Below, piece after piece: positions 1 to 9,112 of a stretch of 64,000 nt of DNA. The position numbers and the translations under genes were made by a program. The notes under the pieces are model-generated. The model made no database searches. It had not been told where the DNA came from and was given only the letters and a program-made list of their open reading frames with translations. Each line of letters opens with the position of its first letter. The stretch's first letter is position 1. Source of the DNA: a bacterium (GTDB lineage: Bacteria; Myxococcota_A; Polyangia; Nannocystales; Nannocystaceae); contig JANSYI010000019.1 in assembly GCA_024742475.1 (NCBI GenBank), positions 114,880-178,879 of the forward strand, in the 5' to 3' direction.

Positions 1-570
1 CGCGACATCCTCGGCGAACTCGTGACCGACCCGGGCGGGGCGATCCTGGCCATCGGAGGCGAGTCGGACGAGGAGCTTCGAGCCGCCTTCACCGGAGAGG
101 GCATGGGCTGCGCCGAGGACGGCGTCGGCGCGTGCTTCGTGACGCCCGATGAGCTCTCGGCGATGGTCGGCCGCTACAAAGCGTCCTTCGAAGACGACCC
201 TGGCGCCGGCGAGCGCATCCAGGCGCTCCGCGACGAGCGAATCTGTGCGGTGACCGAGCAAGCGCCGGTCGAGCAGCTGCCGACGGCACAGCGCTCGGGT
301 CGCTTCACCATCGACGCCGACATCGACCGGTGCGCGCAGATCTGCTGCGGGCGCGAGGGCATCGAGCCCGACGAGGAAGACGTCACCTGGCTCTCGTGCG
401 CCTCCGACGTCGAGAACGCGATCACCGACACGCTCGTGCGCAACGAAGAGCCGTGGGAGTCGTGCGCGCTCGAATGCGGGCTGCCGACGCGGTACGCCAA
501 CCGTCCGGCGCTCCCGGTGGTCGAGGGCTGCGAGCCGCCCAACTTCGTCTGGCCCTTCGGCCTGCAGTAG
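1..570 (+). CDS. Cys-rich hypothetical protein, 5' end outside window
   Basis: The frame is open from the first base, so the gene starts upstream and only the last 189 residues are visible; an in-frame GTG at 22 is not a convincing start. The visible part has ten cysteines, including an ICC cluster near residue 109, and no recognisable domain. Even cysteine spacing suggests an exported, disulfide-bonded protein like the lipoproteins next to it. It ends 16 bases from the convergent stop of the next gene. Function unknown. Confidence 0.6.
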   Translation, partial: RDILGELVTDPGGAILAIGGESDEELRAAFTGEGMGCAEDGVGACFVTPDELSAMVGRYKASFEDDPGAGERIQALRDERICAVTEQAPVEQLPTAQRSGRFTIDADIDRCAQICCGREGIEPDEEDVTWLSCASDVENAITDTLVRNEEPWESCALECGLPTRYANRPALPVVEGCEPPNFVWPFGLQ

Positions 571-586
571 CGCTGGGCTGAGGCGC

Positions 587-2056
587 TCAGGGGCAGCGCC
601 CGGGCTCGAAGCCGGGAATCTTGGGCACGGTCGGGTCGACGGCCCAGGCCGTGCACGCGCGCGCCTGCACTTCGGCGCGGAGCCGACTTCGGCCCGCGTC
701 GGTCTCGAGCCCCTCGAGGTGCGAGGCGATCGCCCCGTCCCACTGCGCCAGGGTGAGGACCTCCGCCGCGTCGAGCTCGGCGATGGAGGATGCCTCGCCG
801 ATCGCCAGGACGGTGTCGTCGTCATCCAGCCGCGCCGCAACCGGGGCCATGACGTGCTCGTACAGCGCGCGCGCGGCATCGGTCGCGGTCGCGTCGGTAG
901 CGGGCTGCCAGCGGGGCAGGGCGTCCTCGTACAGCGCACAACGCAGCGGGGAGCCGACCGGTCGCATCCAGTCCAGCGCCCGGACCCGAAGAACGTCCAT
1001 CGGCTCCAGCACGTTTCGGGAGAGCAGGGCAGCTTCGGCCTCGACGGTGAGCGTCGAGCGCACGGCGAGGAATCGGATCGCGCTGGCCTCGTCGCCCGGG
1101 GCGGGGAGCTTGAGGCTGTCTCGAACCGCCCACGGGCCCAGCGCGTCGGGATCCGCGAAGCCCATCGCCCGGCGAATCATCGGGTCGAGAGCGACGTTCA
1201 TGTCGAGCTCCCCCGAGTCGTGCGATTCGGACGCGAAGTTGTAGGTGTCGTCGCAGAACACCGGGCGCACGAGTGCCTCGACCAAGTCGGGGCGCGCGGG
1301 CTCGGTGCGGCGCTGGATCGTGGCCTCGGTGACCCGTGCCGCGGACGCGCGAATGATCGGCTCGAAGCGCGAGGCCGAGGCGAGGGTCTGCGTGGCCCAG
1401 TCCCAGGTCGGTCCGCGGTACGGATCGGCGACCGACTCGTCGAACAGCAGTGACGTGAAGTCCGGCTCGGTATGCCACCGGGTCCACGGGTTGGTCATCT
1501 CGTTCATGATCGGGGTCCACGCGTGCTCACCGAAGGTGTGGCACGAGGCGCAGAACTCCGGCTCGGACACCACGCCGAGCCCTCCGTCTGGATGCGGCGC
1601 GAACTGGTAGCGACGGTAGCGCTCGGCGGCGGGATCCCAGGCGGCCATGCGGACGTGGTCGGCGTCGAGGTCGCCGAGCTCGGGCTGGGGCTCGAAGATG
1701 GTCAGGACCCGGCTCGCGTCGGTCGGCACGTCGGCGCAGTGGGCCACGACCGCCTTGGGCGCCAGCGGGTTGGACAGCACGACGTAGGTCTCACGCAGCG
1801 CCGGGTCGCAGTCGAGCGCGAGCCCGACGCCCTCGACGAGGGACGCCGCGTCGGAGCTCACGACGGCGTCGGCGTCGGCGTTGCCCAGGATCCACTGCGC
1901 GACGGGGTCTGCGTGTCCCTGCAGCGCGGCCTGCAGCGACGCGGCGTCGGTCGGCACCACGCACGGCGCTCCATCGCATGCGCCCGGCTCGGGCGGGGGA
2001 CTGCACGCCGCGACGACGGCGACGGTGAAGGGGAGGAGAGGGGCCCAGCCCCTCAA
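587..2056 (-). CDS. Mono-haem c-type lipoprotein
   Basis: Predicted 489-residue lipoprotein with one haem c site, C169-ASC-H173, so probably an exported electron-transfer or haem-dependent protein. I chose the TTG start at 2056: it overlaps the stop of the upstream gene as TTGA and gives a short basic signal ending in the lipobox VAAC at residue 18. A GTG at 2071 is an alternative. After the haem site comes a PWTRW motif. The protein from 3241-4959 has the matching arrangement (CAACH then PWIHW) and a similar flanking region, so the two are paralogues. Third gene of a leftward operon. No named family is recognised. Confidence 0.75.
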   Translation of the reverse strand: MRGWAPLLPFTVAVVAACSPPPEPGACDGAPCVVPTDAASLQAALQGHADPVAQWILGNADADAVVSSDAASLVEGVGLALDCDPALRETYVVLSNPLAPKAVVAHCADVPTDASRVLTIFEPQPELGDLDADHVRMAAWDPAAERYRRYQFAPHPDGGLGVVSEPEFCASCHTFGEHAWTPIMNEMTNPWTRWHTEPDFTSLLFDESVADPYRGPTWDWATQTLASASRFEPIIRASAARVTEATIQRRTEPARPDLVEALVRPVFCDDTYNFASESHDSGELDMNVALDPMIRRAMGFADPDALGPWAVRDSLKLPAPGDEASAIRFLAVRSTLTVEAEAALLSRNVLEPMDVLRVRALDWMRPVGSPLRCALYEDALPRWQPATDATATDAARALYEHVMAPVAARLDDDDTVLAIGEASSIAELDAAEVLTLAQWDGAIASHLEGLETDAGRSRLRAEVQARACTAWAVDPTVPKIPGFEPGRCP

Positions 2057-3222
2057 CGCTCGACCATCCACGGCGTCGCGCCGCAGGACTTGCCACCCTC
2101 GCAGGCCACCGCATCGCCGGGAACCGGGACGTAGACCACCACGTCGTCCGCGAACCGCTCGTTGCAGAAGGTCTTGAGCTCGCCCGCGTTGGCGAGGACC
2201 TCGCTGGCCGTCACGTCGCACACCACCAGGTTATGCCGGTATGTGTCGACCGTCTCGTATCGACAGCCCTGCGGGAGCTCTTGGCGGCCGTTCCAGCCGC
2301 CCAGCGGGAAGCCCAGGCCTTCGGCGACGGCCAGGTGTTGCGCGAGCGTGGTGCCGGTGTCCTCTGCGAGATCACATCCACATTCACCCAGCCGGCCGGC
2401 GCCAGCGCACAGGATGCTGTCGCTCTTGCGGTCGGGAGTCTCGTTGAGCTCGGCGTTGAGGAAGCAGCCTCGGGTGAAGTCGTCGTGCAGCGGGTCGTTG
2501 GGGTCGTCGGCGTCGGGCGTGACGCGAGGGCAGGTCACGCACTCGTCGACGAGCAGGTCCGCGGCGTCCCGGCTGTTGACCGCGAACTTCATCTGAAAGA
2601 TCTCGGCGCTCAGGGGAACGCCGGCGATCTCGGTGGTCGCGTCGACCGCCTCGGGCATCACGTCGGAGTTCCACGTCGTGAAGACGCAGGCGCCGGCGGT
2701 GCGCTGCGGGTCCTCCTCGAGGTAGGCGAGCGCCTCGTCGGAGAAGCCGACCGCAGGCGGGGTCTGCCCGCCTTGGCCGTCGACGAGGCCGTGCACGCTG
2801 GCGCCCAGGGGAGGCACGTCCACGATGGCGAAGTACTCGCAGTACTCCTGCCCTCGGTCGGCGCTCTCTCGGCCCGGGGTGTCTGCGCAGGACCAACGCA
2901 TGGCGTCGGCCTGAAACGAGCTGCGGTTGGGGTCGAAGGCCGTGTCCGCTCGGTCCTCGCACGCGGCGAGGACGGCGTCACGGTCGACCTCGAAGTACTC
3001 TTCGCACAGGCCCAGCAGCCCGCCAGAGCCGCCGCCGCTCGATCCGCTCTCCGCCGAGTCGTCACCGCTCGAGGCGTCGTCGAGTGCGCCAGTGGTGCCG
3101 TCCGCGTCGTCGCACTTGCCACCCGCGCAGTCACCGGCCGGTGGCGAGTCGTCGCCCCCGCCGCTCGTTCCGCATGCGGACGCGAGGGCGAGGGTCCCCA
3201 GGAGAGCAAGTGCGTGTCGCAT
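2053..3222 (-). CDS. Cys-rich lipoprotein with GKCDD motif
   Basis: A 389-residue predicted lipoprotein. The ATG start gives a short signal and lipobox ASAC (Cys17), then a Gly/Asp-rich stretch carrying GGKCDD at residues 34-39, also found in the next gene upstream. It has 19 cysteines in total. CVTCP lacks the histidine of a haem c site, so I do not call it a cytochrome. It lies between two mono-haem lipoprotein genes, 18 bases from the one upstream and overlapping the one downstream by 4 bases, so the three are probably co-transcribed and act in one envelope complex. Function unknown. Confidence 0.75.
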   Translation of the reverse strand: MRHALALLGTLALASACGTSGGGDDSPPAGDCAGGKCDDADGTTGALDDASSGDDSAESGSSGGGSGGLLGLCEEYFEVDRDAVLAACEDRADTAFDPNRSSFQADAMRWSCADTPGRESADRGQEYCEYFAIVDVPPLGASVHGLVDGQGGQTPPAVGFSDEALAYLEEDPQRTAGACVFTTWNSDVMPEAVDATTEIAGVPLSAEIFQMKFAVNSRDAADLLVDECVTCPRVTPDADDPNDPLHDDFTRGCFLNAELNETPDRKSDSILCAGAGRLGECGCDLAEDTGTTLAQHLAVAEGLGFPLGGWNGRQELPQGCRYETVDTYRHNLVVCDVTASEVLANAGELKTFCNERFADDVVVYVPVPGDAVACEGGKSCGATPWMVER

Positions 3223-3240
3223 CGGCCCGGCGCTCCCTGC

Positions 3241-4959
3241 CTACTCGACGAGCTCGCAGGTGGCGGGGTCGAGGTGCGCGCGGGGGTTGTCGGGCAGGTT
3301 GGTGTACTGCTGCGCGGTCGCCGGGAACTCCATGACGTGGTGGCTGCGCGCGACCGACAGCGCGGCGTTCACCGCGATGAGCACGTCGTCGATGAGCTCG
3401 CGCTTGTCGCGGCCGTTGCAGGTCTCGATGAAACTGCGGAACCGCTCGGCGTGGGCCGACTCGTCCTCTTCGTTCTGGAGGGCAGCGAGCAGCTGCGATG
3501 CAGCGCCCTCGCCGTCCGCTTGCACGCCCGCGTCCTGCAGGTTGGCGATGAACCCGGCCTTGAGCTGGGCTGCGGTGACGCGCGCCGCGGGCTCGGTGTC
3601 GCCGTCGCCGTCTCCGGTGTCGCTTCCGCTGTCGGTGTCGGTGTCGCTTCCGCCGTCGGTGTCGCCCCCGGAGGGAGGCTCGGGCTCGCCGTCATCGGTC
3701 GTCAGCGCCGCGAGCTGATCCCAGCTCGGCGCGAAGGCGAGCAGTTCGCAGCGCTCTTCGGACTCGACGGGGCGGGTGAAGTCGATCGACAGGACGTCGC
3801 GCGTCAGGTCGCGGTCGATCACGCCCATGGTGCGCAGCTGGCTGAGGTAGTTGATGTCGCCGACGGCCGGCTCGACGAAGGCGAGCGCGAAGATCGTGTC
3901 GTTGGCCGAGGTGCCCTGGACCCGACCGCCGGCCGCTTCGAGGGCCGCGTCGTAGGTCTCTTGGTCGATGCTGACGCCCCTCGACTCGCCCGAGTGGGTG
4001 CCCTCGCATGAGTCGCCGGTCAGCAGGCAGTGCCCGAAGAGGTTCTCGGGGAGCCTGGAGATCCTCGAGGTGCTCGTCGCAGCGGTGTCGAGGTTGAACT
4101 CGCTGCCGCAGAAGAGCGGCTGGAGAAGATCGGCGGGCGTGAAGTCGCCCTCGGGCTGGAGCATCGTGTTGATGCGGGTCTCGTTCCATTCCCGGTTGCC
4201 GGCCTTGGTGACCGACTCCATCGAGGAGCCCGTGAATCGGCTGCCGAGGTCGTCGGCGTGCGCGTCGAGGATGGCGGCCGCGCCCGGAGTGCTCGCCGGG
4301 GACTCCCAGTGGATCCACGGAGACCGCAGCTCCTTCATGACCAGGCCGCCGCCGGTGTGGCATGCGGCGCAGCGGCCCGCGTCACCCTTGAGGATGTCGG
4401 TGCTGCTGCCGTGGAACGCCACCTCGCCGCCTTCGACGGTGTAGTAGTTGAACTCGCCCGCGTCGCGGTCGAGCGCCATGATCTCGACCGAGTCGGGCAG
4501 GCGGCTCTCGTTGGCACCGAAGACGGAGAAGACGAGCTCGTGTCGCTCACGGTCCGCGCACTGCCGCGTCGTGACCAGGCGGAAGGAGTTGGTGGACTCC
4601 GGCGCGAGCTGGCCGGTCTCGGTCACGACCGCGGTGCGCAGGCCGTCGGCCGTGCCCTCGCAGCCCTCGGTGTCCGTGTTCCGGAAGCGCTCCATCATCT
4701 CGGCGCGGGTCGAGGGGCACCCGGGCTCGCCGAGCTTGAGCATGTCGGCGAAGGGGTCGTTGAGCTCGGTCAGCACGTTGGCCGAAGGACGACGCGAGAG
4801 GTTCTGCATGTCCTTGCAGGCGAAGTCCTCGGGTTCGACGTCGTCGCACTTTCCGCCGGCGCATCCGCCGTCCTCGACAGTGGGGCTGGACGAGTTGTCG
4901 GCGCATGCCGAGGTCGTGGCGACCAGGGCGGTGAGGGCAACAAGGTGAACGGTGCGCAT
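3241..4959 (-). CDS. Mono-haem c-type lipoprotein, first gene of leftward operon
   Basis: A 572-residue predicted lipoprotein. The start at 4959 gives the signal MRTVHLVALTALVATTSAC (lipobox TSAC, Cys19), followed by GGKCDD at 35-40. One haem c site is seen, C197-AAC-H201, followed by PWIHW. An Asp/Ser/Thr/Gly linker at roughly residues 445-475 separates this part from a C-terminal helical segment. It is homologous to the 587-2056 product in the haem region. No Met-ligand cytochrome c domain is obvious, so the axial ligand is unknown. It is the promoter-proximal gene and is divergent from the tri-haem lipoprotein at 5422. Confidence 0.78.
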   Translation of the reverse strand: MRTVHLVALTALVATTSACADNSSSPTVEDGGCAGGKCDDVEPEDFACKDMQNLSRRPSANVLTELNDPFADMLKLGEPGCPSTRAEMMERFRNTDTEGCEGTADGLRTAVVTETGQLAPESTNSFRLVTTRQCADRERHELVFSVFGANESRLPDSVEIMALDRDAGEFNYYTVEGGEVAFHGSSTDILKGDAGRCAACHTGGGLVMKELRSPWIHWESPASTPGAAAILDAHADDLGSRFTGSSMESVTKAGNREWNETRINTMLQPEGDFTPADLLQPLFCGSEFNLDTAATSTSRISRLPENLFGHCLLTGDSCEGTHSGESRGVSIDQETYDAALEAAGGRVQGTSANDTIFALAFVEPAVGDINYLSQLRTMGVIDRDLTRDVLSIDFTRPVESEERCELLAFAPSWDQLAALTTDDGEPEPPSGGDTDGGSDTDTDSGSDTGDGDGDTEPAARVTAAQLKAGFIANLQDAGVQADGEGAASQLLAALQNEEDESAHAERFRSFIETCNGRDKRELIDDVLIAVNAALSVARSHHVMEFPATAQQYTNLPDNPRAHLDPATCELVE

Positions 4960-4971
4960 AAGAACGACCGG

Positions 4972-5012
4972 AGAATACAGTTGCCTACATGTGTATGCAA
5001 GGCGTTTTGCAT
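4972..5012 (-). promoter_or_regulatory. Candidate leftward promoter with inverted repeat
   Basis: Read leftward, TTGCAT (5000-4995) and TATTCT (4977-4972) are 17 bases apart, a plausible -35/-10 pair. The -35 is one arm of an inverted repeat, ATGCAA (4995-5000) and TTGCAT (5007-5012) with a 6-base spacer, as expected of a repressor site. The predicted transcript start is only about 6 bases from the ATG at 4959 and no ribosome site is seen, so the message may be nearly leaderless or the promoter may lie elsewhere. Confidence 0.35.
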
Positions 5013-5313
5013 GCCGCGCGCAAATTTCACGCAGATTCGGCGAGCACCGCAGCGGTCCCCTGCGCAATCCACTCTAAGGAGTGCAGGCGGCCCCACGGCC
5101 ATGAGGGGATCGCGCAGCCGCACTCAGTGCCATGGTCGAAAAGGTTGCGGGAGGGCGTGGTCGTGTGCTTCCGCAAGGTTACGACCGGTAGTTCGCTGGG
5201 AGATCGCTCGGGGCGGTGGTGTAGCCCCCCTAAACCATGAGACTTTCCGCGATATACGGGCTGTCCGGACATCGCCGGTTGCCCGGCCGCTCGCCGAGCG
5301 AGTTAAACGTAGG

Positions 5314-5343
5314 TTGACGGTATCCGCTGTACGACCGTATCCT
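5314..5343 (+). promoter_or_regulatory. Candidate promoter with dyad, tri-haem lipoprotein gene
   Basis: TTGACG (5314-5319) and TATCCT (5338-5343) are 18 bases apart. A dyad ACGGT (5317-5321) / ACCGT (5334-5338) begins on the fourth base of the -35 and ends on the first base of the -10, and GTATCC is repeated directly at 5320 and 5337. The promoter at 11330 has the same layout. The start codon is about 70 bases downstream. Confidence 0.45.
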
Positions 5344-5421
5344 ACCTTCGCCTGAGGAACCGTCCCCAGGCTGGCCACGCTACGCACCTCCACTTGAAGC
5401 GACTTCGCGCCAAAGAGAATC

Positions 5422-8400
5422 ATGTCCAAGCCCCAGACCCCTACGTCTCTATTCAAGGTCATTGCCGGCCTCGGCCTCCTGACGACAGCCACCGCATGCG
5501 GAAGCGATGGGGGCGGTGGCGGCCCGCTCGAGAGCAGCCTCGGCTTCGACGAAGCGCGCAGCGAGGTCGTCGTCGTGCTCAACCGGTCGCTCGGTGGCGG
5601 CGAGACGTTGCACGCTCGCGTGCGCAGCCTGGCGGACGGCAACACGCTCGACTGCGGGTCGATGGTCAGCGAGATCCCGACGTTCAGCGGCCGAGGCGAC
5701 GGTGTCTACGGCGGTGAAGCGGTCACCGAAGACATGTTCGAGGACCCGGCCAGCGACGCCGTCCTCGCCGGCGAGACGCCCGAGCAGCTGCAGGCTCGGC
5801 TCGCACGCACGTACTTCGTCGACGTCTGCATCGAGAAGAGCGGAGAGATTCTGCATCAGGCTCGCTACAGCCTCCCGCAGGCGCTCGACCAGATCGGCGC
5901 CGACGGCAAGTTCGACGCGGACGACGACGGCGTCCGGATCGTCTCCAACTCCGCCTACGCGCAAGCCTGCGAAGAAGAGCTCGGCCCCAACCCGCTCTTC
6001 GCACCGGTCGAGGGCTCCGAGGGCGACTACCAGATGGCCAGCTGCCTCGACGGCACGCCCATCCCCACGACCATCGACGGCGTGCCCGCGGCGCTCTCCG
6101 ACTTCGAAGAGACGCGCCAGGGCGAGGGTGAGTACGGCCTCAAGTGCGACAAACCTCAGTACATCTACAGCCACTGCGAGCCCGACGCCCGCGTCGGCGC
6201 CAACGGTCCCCGCGTTCAGAGTGCGCGCAACGACGAGGGCACCACGTGGGTGCTGCTGTGCCGCAAGTCGCTGGCTGACGAGGGTCGCTACAACGACATC
6301 GCGATGATCGGGACCAACCCGTTCACCGGCAAGACCTGCTTCTTCCAGAACCACCTCGACGGTCGCAACGGCGCCTACACCCGGTCCTCCGACGGCACCC
6401 AGGTCACGTGGCCCGGGGACACGGTCGCTTCCGACGTCTCGGGCGTCGGTGACGACGTGTGGATGACGCGGCCGCAAGGCGGCGAGGGCAGCATCAACTG
6501 CATCAAGTGCCACGCCTCCGAGCCGCTCATTCACACCCCGTGGATCGACGGCGCGCTCAACGAGGACGGCACTCCCGTCGTGCCGAAGATGGGCCAGCAC
6601 CCCGACTTCGTCGAGGGCTACAACCTGCCGTACTCGTTGGTCGACCAGAACGACCAGGAGTGGAACATTCCGCGTCGACTGGTCTCCGAGGAGGCTTCGG
6701 CGTGCACGAAGTGCCACCCGATCACCAACGACACCTGGGTCAGCGGCGAGCAACACCCCAACAACGAGGGCTGCGTCGGCTTCGCCTGCGGCAACGCGCC
6801 GTGGCTCAACCGCCTCGTGGGCGCCGACGCCGGCTGGGCGGAGCACGTCTCGGACTCGCACCAAGACTTCAAGAACGTGTTCTGGATGCCGCCCGACGCG
6901 GGCGAGGTCCTGACCGAGGACGACTGGGACGACTCCGACTACGGCGCGGCCCTTCGCTTCATCCTCGAGTGCGGCGAAAACCCGGAGAACCCGGCTTGCA
7001 TCTGGGAGGCGGCGCCCACCGAGCCCGGCGATCCGACCGAGCTGCCCACCATCGACGCGACCGGTGAGCCCCTCGCTCGCGCCGCACTGGCGGCCCTGGG
7101 CGCGCGCTACCTCGACGAGAACAACAACGAGGTCGAGCAGACCAAGCGCTGCGCCGAGTGTCACCCGGTCAGCCGCTTCGGCCTCGAGGAGTGGCTCATG
7201 CGCACGCGTGAGGCGATGACCGCAGGCATCGACCTGACCGAAGACCCCGACGACTACACCGAGCAAAAGGCGCGCGACATCGTCAACTTCATGCGCAAGG
7301 TGCCCGAGAACCCCGACTCGGTGTTCGCCGCGGCCAACCTCGGCATCTTCACCGCGGGCGTGCAGTTCCCGTACTTCCGCAAGCTGTTCGACAAGGCCTT
7401 CGGGCCCCAAGGCGCGGTGCAGTACGCCGGGTTCGTCGCCCGCGTCAGCATGCCCAAGGGCGCGCACCCGCCGTTCTCCGCGGAGGAGTTCGCCACGGTC
7501 GTCAAATGGTTCGTCGACGAGAACCTCGACAACCTCGAGGCGATTCTGCCCGAGGCGCCTCGCCCCGAGACCTGCGCCGACGTCACGGCGTTCGTGGGCC
7601 TCGGCAGCAACGGCCTGCCGTCGAACGACTCCTGGTTCGAGGGACACCTCGATGACATGGAGTTCGAGGGCTGGCACGCGACCAACGTCGAGCGTGGCAT
7701 CGACATGTTCGGCTGCGACGGCGGCGACGCGAACGACTGCTTCGCCGGCTTCGAGGGCGTTGACGTCGCCGACGGGTCCCTCTCGGGCACCCGGGTGATT
7801 CGGCTCCGCGACTTCGACTTCAACACCAGCTTCTGGATGCGGTCGTCGGCAGACGGTCGCTTCATCGGCAACGGCGGCGGATCGGTCTCGGGCTTCGGCT
7901 CGACGATCACCGACATGGTCGGCGACCGCAACATCGGTGTCCGCGGCTCCTACGACCCGGGCTTCTTCCCGAACAACGACGGCTTCATCATGCAGGGCGG
8001 CGCCGGCCTGTGCGGCCAGTCGGTCCTGACCAACCCCGCGCTCTTCGAAGACGGCATCGACTTCACCGAGCCCGGTTGCACCCAAGCCAGCGGCATCAAC
8101 CTGTACCAGCACGTCGCGGTCGACCTTGCGGGTGACTACTTCATCATCAACTCGCAGTTCACCTCCGACTCGGGCTCGGGCAACAGCGACCCCTCCGCCG
8201 GCTTCGGTGAAGGCTCGGCGATGAAGTTCAGCCCGCTCGTCTTCGACGGGCAGGACTGGGACCAAAAGGACGCGGTCGACGTGGCCTCGCCCTACGAGGG
8301 GGACTCGGTCCTCTCGCCCTCGGGTCGGCTCGTCATCAGCCGCTTCGCGGGTCCCGATGGCCAGGCGCTGGGCCACATGGTGCGTCGCGTCGAGGCCACG

Positions 8401-9045
8401 CCCTCGGGTGGCAGCTACGACATCCGCATCAACCAGCCCGTGCGCTTCATCTGCGCGCCGGGTGCCAAGTCGAACATCAGCTTCGACGAGCGCTACGCGG
8501 TCACCCACCACTACGAGAACGGCACGGCGAACCTGTTCCTCACCGACCTGGTGACGAACAACGTCTACCGCATCACCGACATGCCGGCGGACACCAAGGC
8601 CCTCTTCCCGCACTTCCGCTCCGACGGCTGGATCTACTTCCTGTCCACGGGCGCTGGCGGCGACGCAGGCATGGCGATCAACTCCGCACTCTTCCTCGAG
8701 TGCCTCGATGAGGGCACGTGCGAGGGCACGGCGACGCCGTGGGACGGCCAGACGGGGCCCGGTGGAGGCGGCGGCGATGCCGGTGGCGGTGGCGACACCG
8801 GCGGCGGCGACACCGGTGGCGACACCGGCGGCGACAGCAGCGGCGGCGTGCCGGATGCGTGGACCTGCCCGACGCAGTACTTCGACGCTGATGACGGCTG
8901 CGACTGCGGCTGCGGCGTGGCCGACCCCGACTGTGGCGGTGCCACGGTCGAGTCGTGCGAGTACTGCACCGAGGCGGGCAGCTGCGCGCTGGAGAGCTGC
9001 GACGAGATCGACCCGTCCGACAACACCACCTGCCGCGAGGGTTGA
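5422..9045 (+). CDS. Tri-haem c-type lipoprotein with C-terminal Cys domain
   Basis: A 1,207-residue predicted lipoprotein (signal ending TATAC at Cys26). It has three haem c sites: C360-IKC-H364, C428-TKC-H432 and C577-AEC-H581. The first is followed by HTPW, recalling the PW motif after the haem in the two leftward paralogues. Residues about 880-1100 look like a repetitive beta domain with LSPSGRLVIS-type strands, perhaps a propeller. A Gly/Asp linker (about 1111-1145) leads to a small domain with the CDCGCG motif and DPDC, the kind of Cys-knot tail seen on myxobacterial surface proteins. I infer an outer-surface multihaem electron-transfer protein; the partner is unknown. A strong hairpin follows the stop. 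Confidence 0.78.
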   Translation: MSKPQTPTSLFKVIAGLGLLTTATACGSDGGGGGPLESSLGFDEARSEVVVVLNRSLGGGETLHARVRSLADGNTLDCGSMVSEIPTFSGRGDGVYGGEAVTEDMFEDPASDAVLAGETPEQLQARLARTYFVDVCIEKSGEILHQARYSLPQALDQIGADGKFDADDDGVRIVSNSAYAQACEEELGPNPLFAPVEGSEGDYQMASCLDGTPIPTTIDGVPAALSDFEETRQGEGEYGLKCDKPQYIYSHCEPDARVGANGPRVQSARNDEGTTWVLLCRKSLADEGRYNDIAMIGTNPFTGKTCFFQNHLDGRNGAYTRSSDGTQVTWPGDTVASDVSGVGDDVWMTRPQGGEGSINCIKCHASEPLIHTPWIDGALNEDGTPVVPKMGQHPDFVEGYNLPYSLVDQNDQEWNIPRRLVSEEASACTKCHPITNDTWVSGEQHPNNEGCVGFACGNAPWLNRLVGADAGWAEHVSDSHQDFKNVFWMPPDAGEVLTEDDWDDSDYGAALRFILECGENPENPACIWEAAPTEPGDPTELPTIDATGEPLARAALAALGARYLDENNNEVEQTKRCAECHPVSRFGLEEWLMRTREAMTAGIDLTEDPDDYTEQKARDIVNFMRKVPENPDSVFAAANLGIFTAGVQFPYFRKLFDKAFGPQGAVQYAGFVARVSMPKGAHPPFSAEEFATVVKWFVDENLDNLEAILPEAPRPETCADVTAFVGLGSNGLPSNDSWFEGHLDDMEFEGWHATNVERGIDMFGCDGGDANDCFAGFEGVDVADGSLSGTRVIRLRDFDFNTSFWMRSSADGRFIGNGGGSVSGFGSTITDMVGDRNIGVRGSYDPGFFPNNDGFIMQGGAGLCGQSVLTNPALFEDGIDFTEPGCTQASGINLYQHVAVDLAGDYFIINSQFTSDSGSGNSDPSAGFGEGSAMKFSPLVFDGQDWDQKDAVDVASPYEGDSVLSPSGRLVISRFAGPDGQALGHMVRRVEATPSGGSYDIRINQPVRFICAPGAKSNISFDERYAVTHHYENGTANLFLTDLVTNNVYRITDMPADTKALFPHFRSDGWIYFLSTGAGGDAGMAINSALFLECLDEGTCEGTATPWDGQTGPGGGGGDAGGGGDTGGGDTGGDTGGDSSGGVPDAWTCPTQYFDADDGCDCGCGVADPDCGGATVESCEYCTEAGSCALESCDEIDPSDNTTCREG

Positions 9046-9062
9046 TCCCACCGGCGAGACTC

Positions 9063-9090
9063 GAGGCCCCAGCCCCACCGCTGGGGCCTC
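9063..9090 (+). terminator. Hairpin after tri-haem lipoprotein gene
   Basis: A perfect 11-base stem, GAGGCCCCAGC (9063-9073) with GCTGGGGCCTC (9080-9090), and a CCCACC loop, lies 17 bases after the stop at 9045. There is no long T run after it, so it may be a weak terminator, a message-stabilising hairpin or an attenuator before the gene starting 22 bases further on. Confidence 0.55.
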
Positions 9091-9112
9091 TGCTTGATTC
9101 AGGCCTACACTC

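Larger units (their letters stand above)
4960..5421. other. 462-base divergent control region
   Basis: No convincing gene lies here; the short open frames have poor composition and no ribosome site. The stretch separates a leftward lipoprotein operon from a rightward haem lipoprotein gene. It is visibly less GC-rich than the genes. It holds a candidate leftward promoter with an inverted repeat near 4972-5012 and a candidate rightward promoter with a dyad at 5314-5343. The middle part shows no structure I can name. Confidence 0.6.

Noticed and set aside
2069..2221. N-terminal extension of the mono-haem lipoprotein up to 2221
   Set aside because: The added part is Arg-rich shadow sequence of the upstream gene, and the lipoprotein signal begins at 2056.
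2517..2534. CVTC in the 2053-3222 product as a haem site
   Set aside because: The fifth residue is proline, not histidine.
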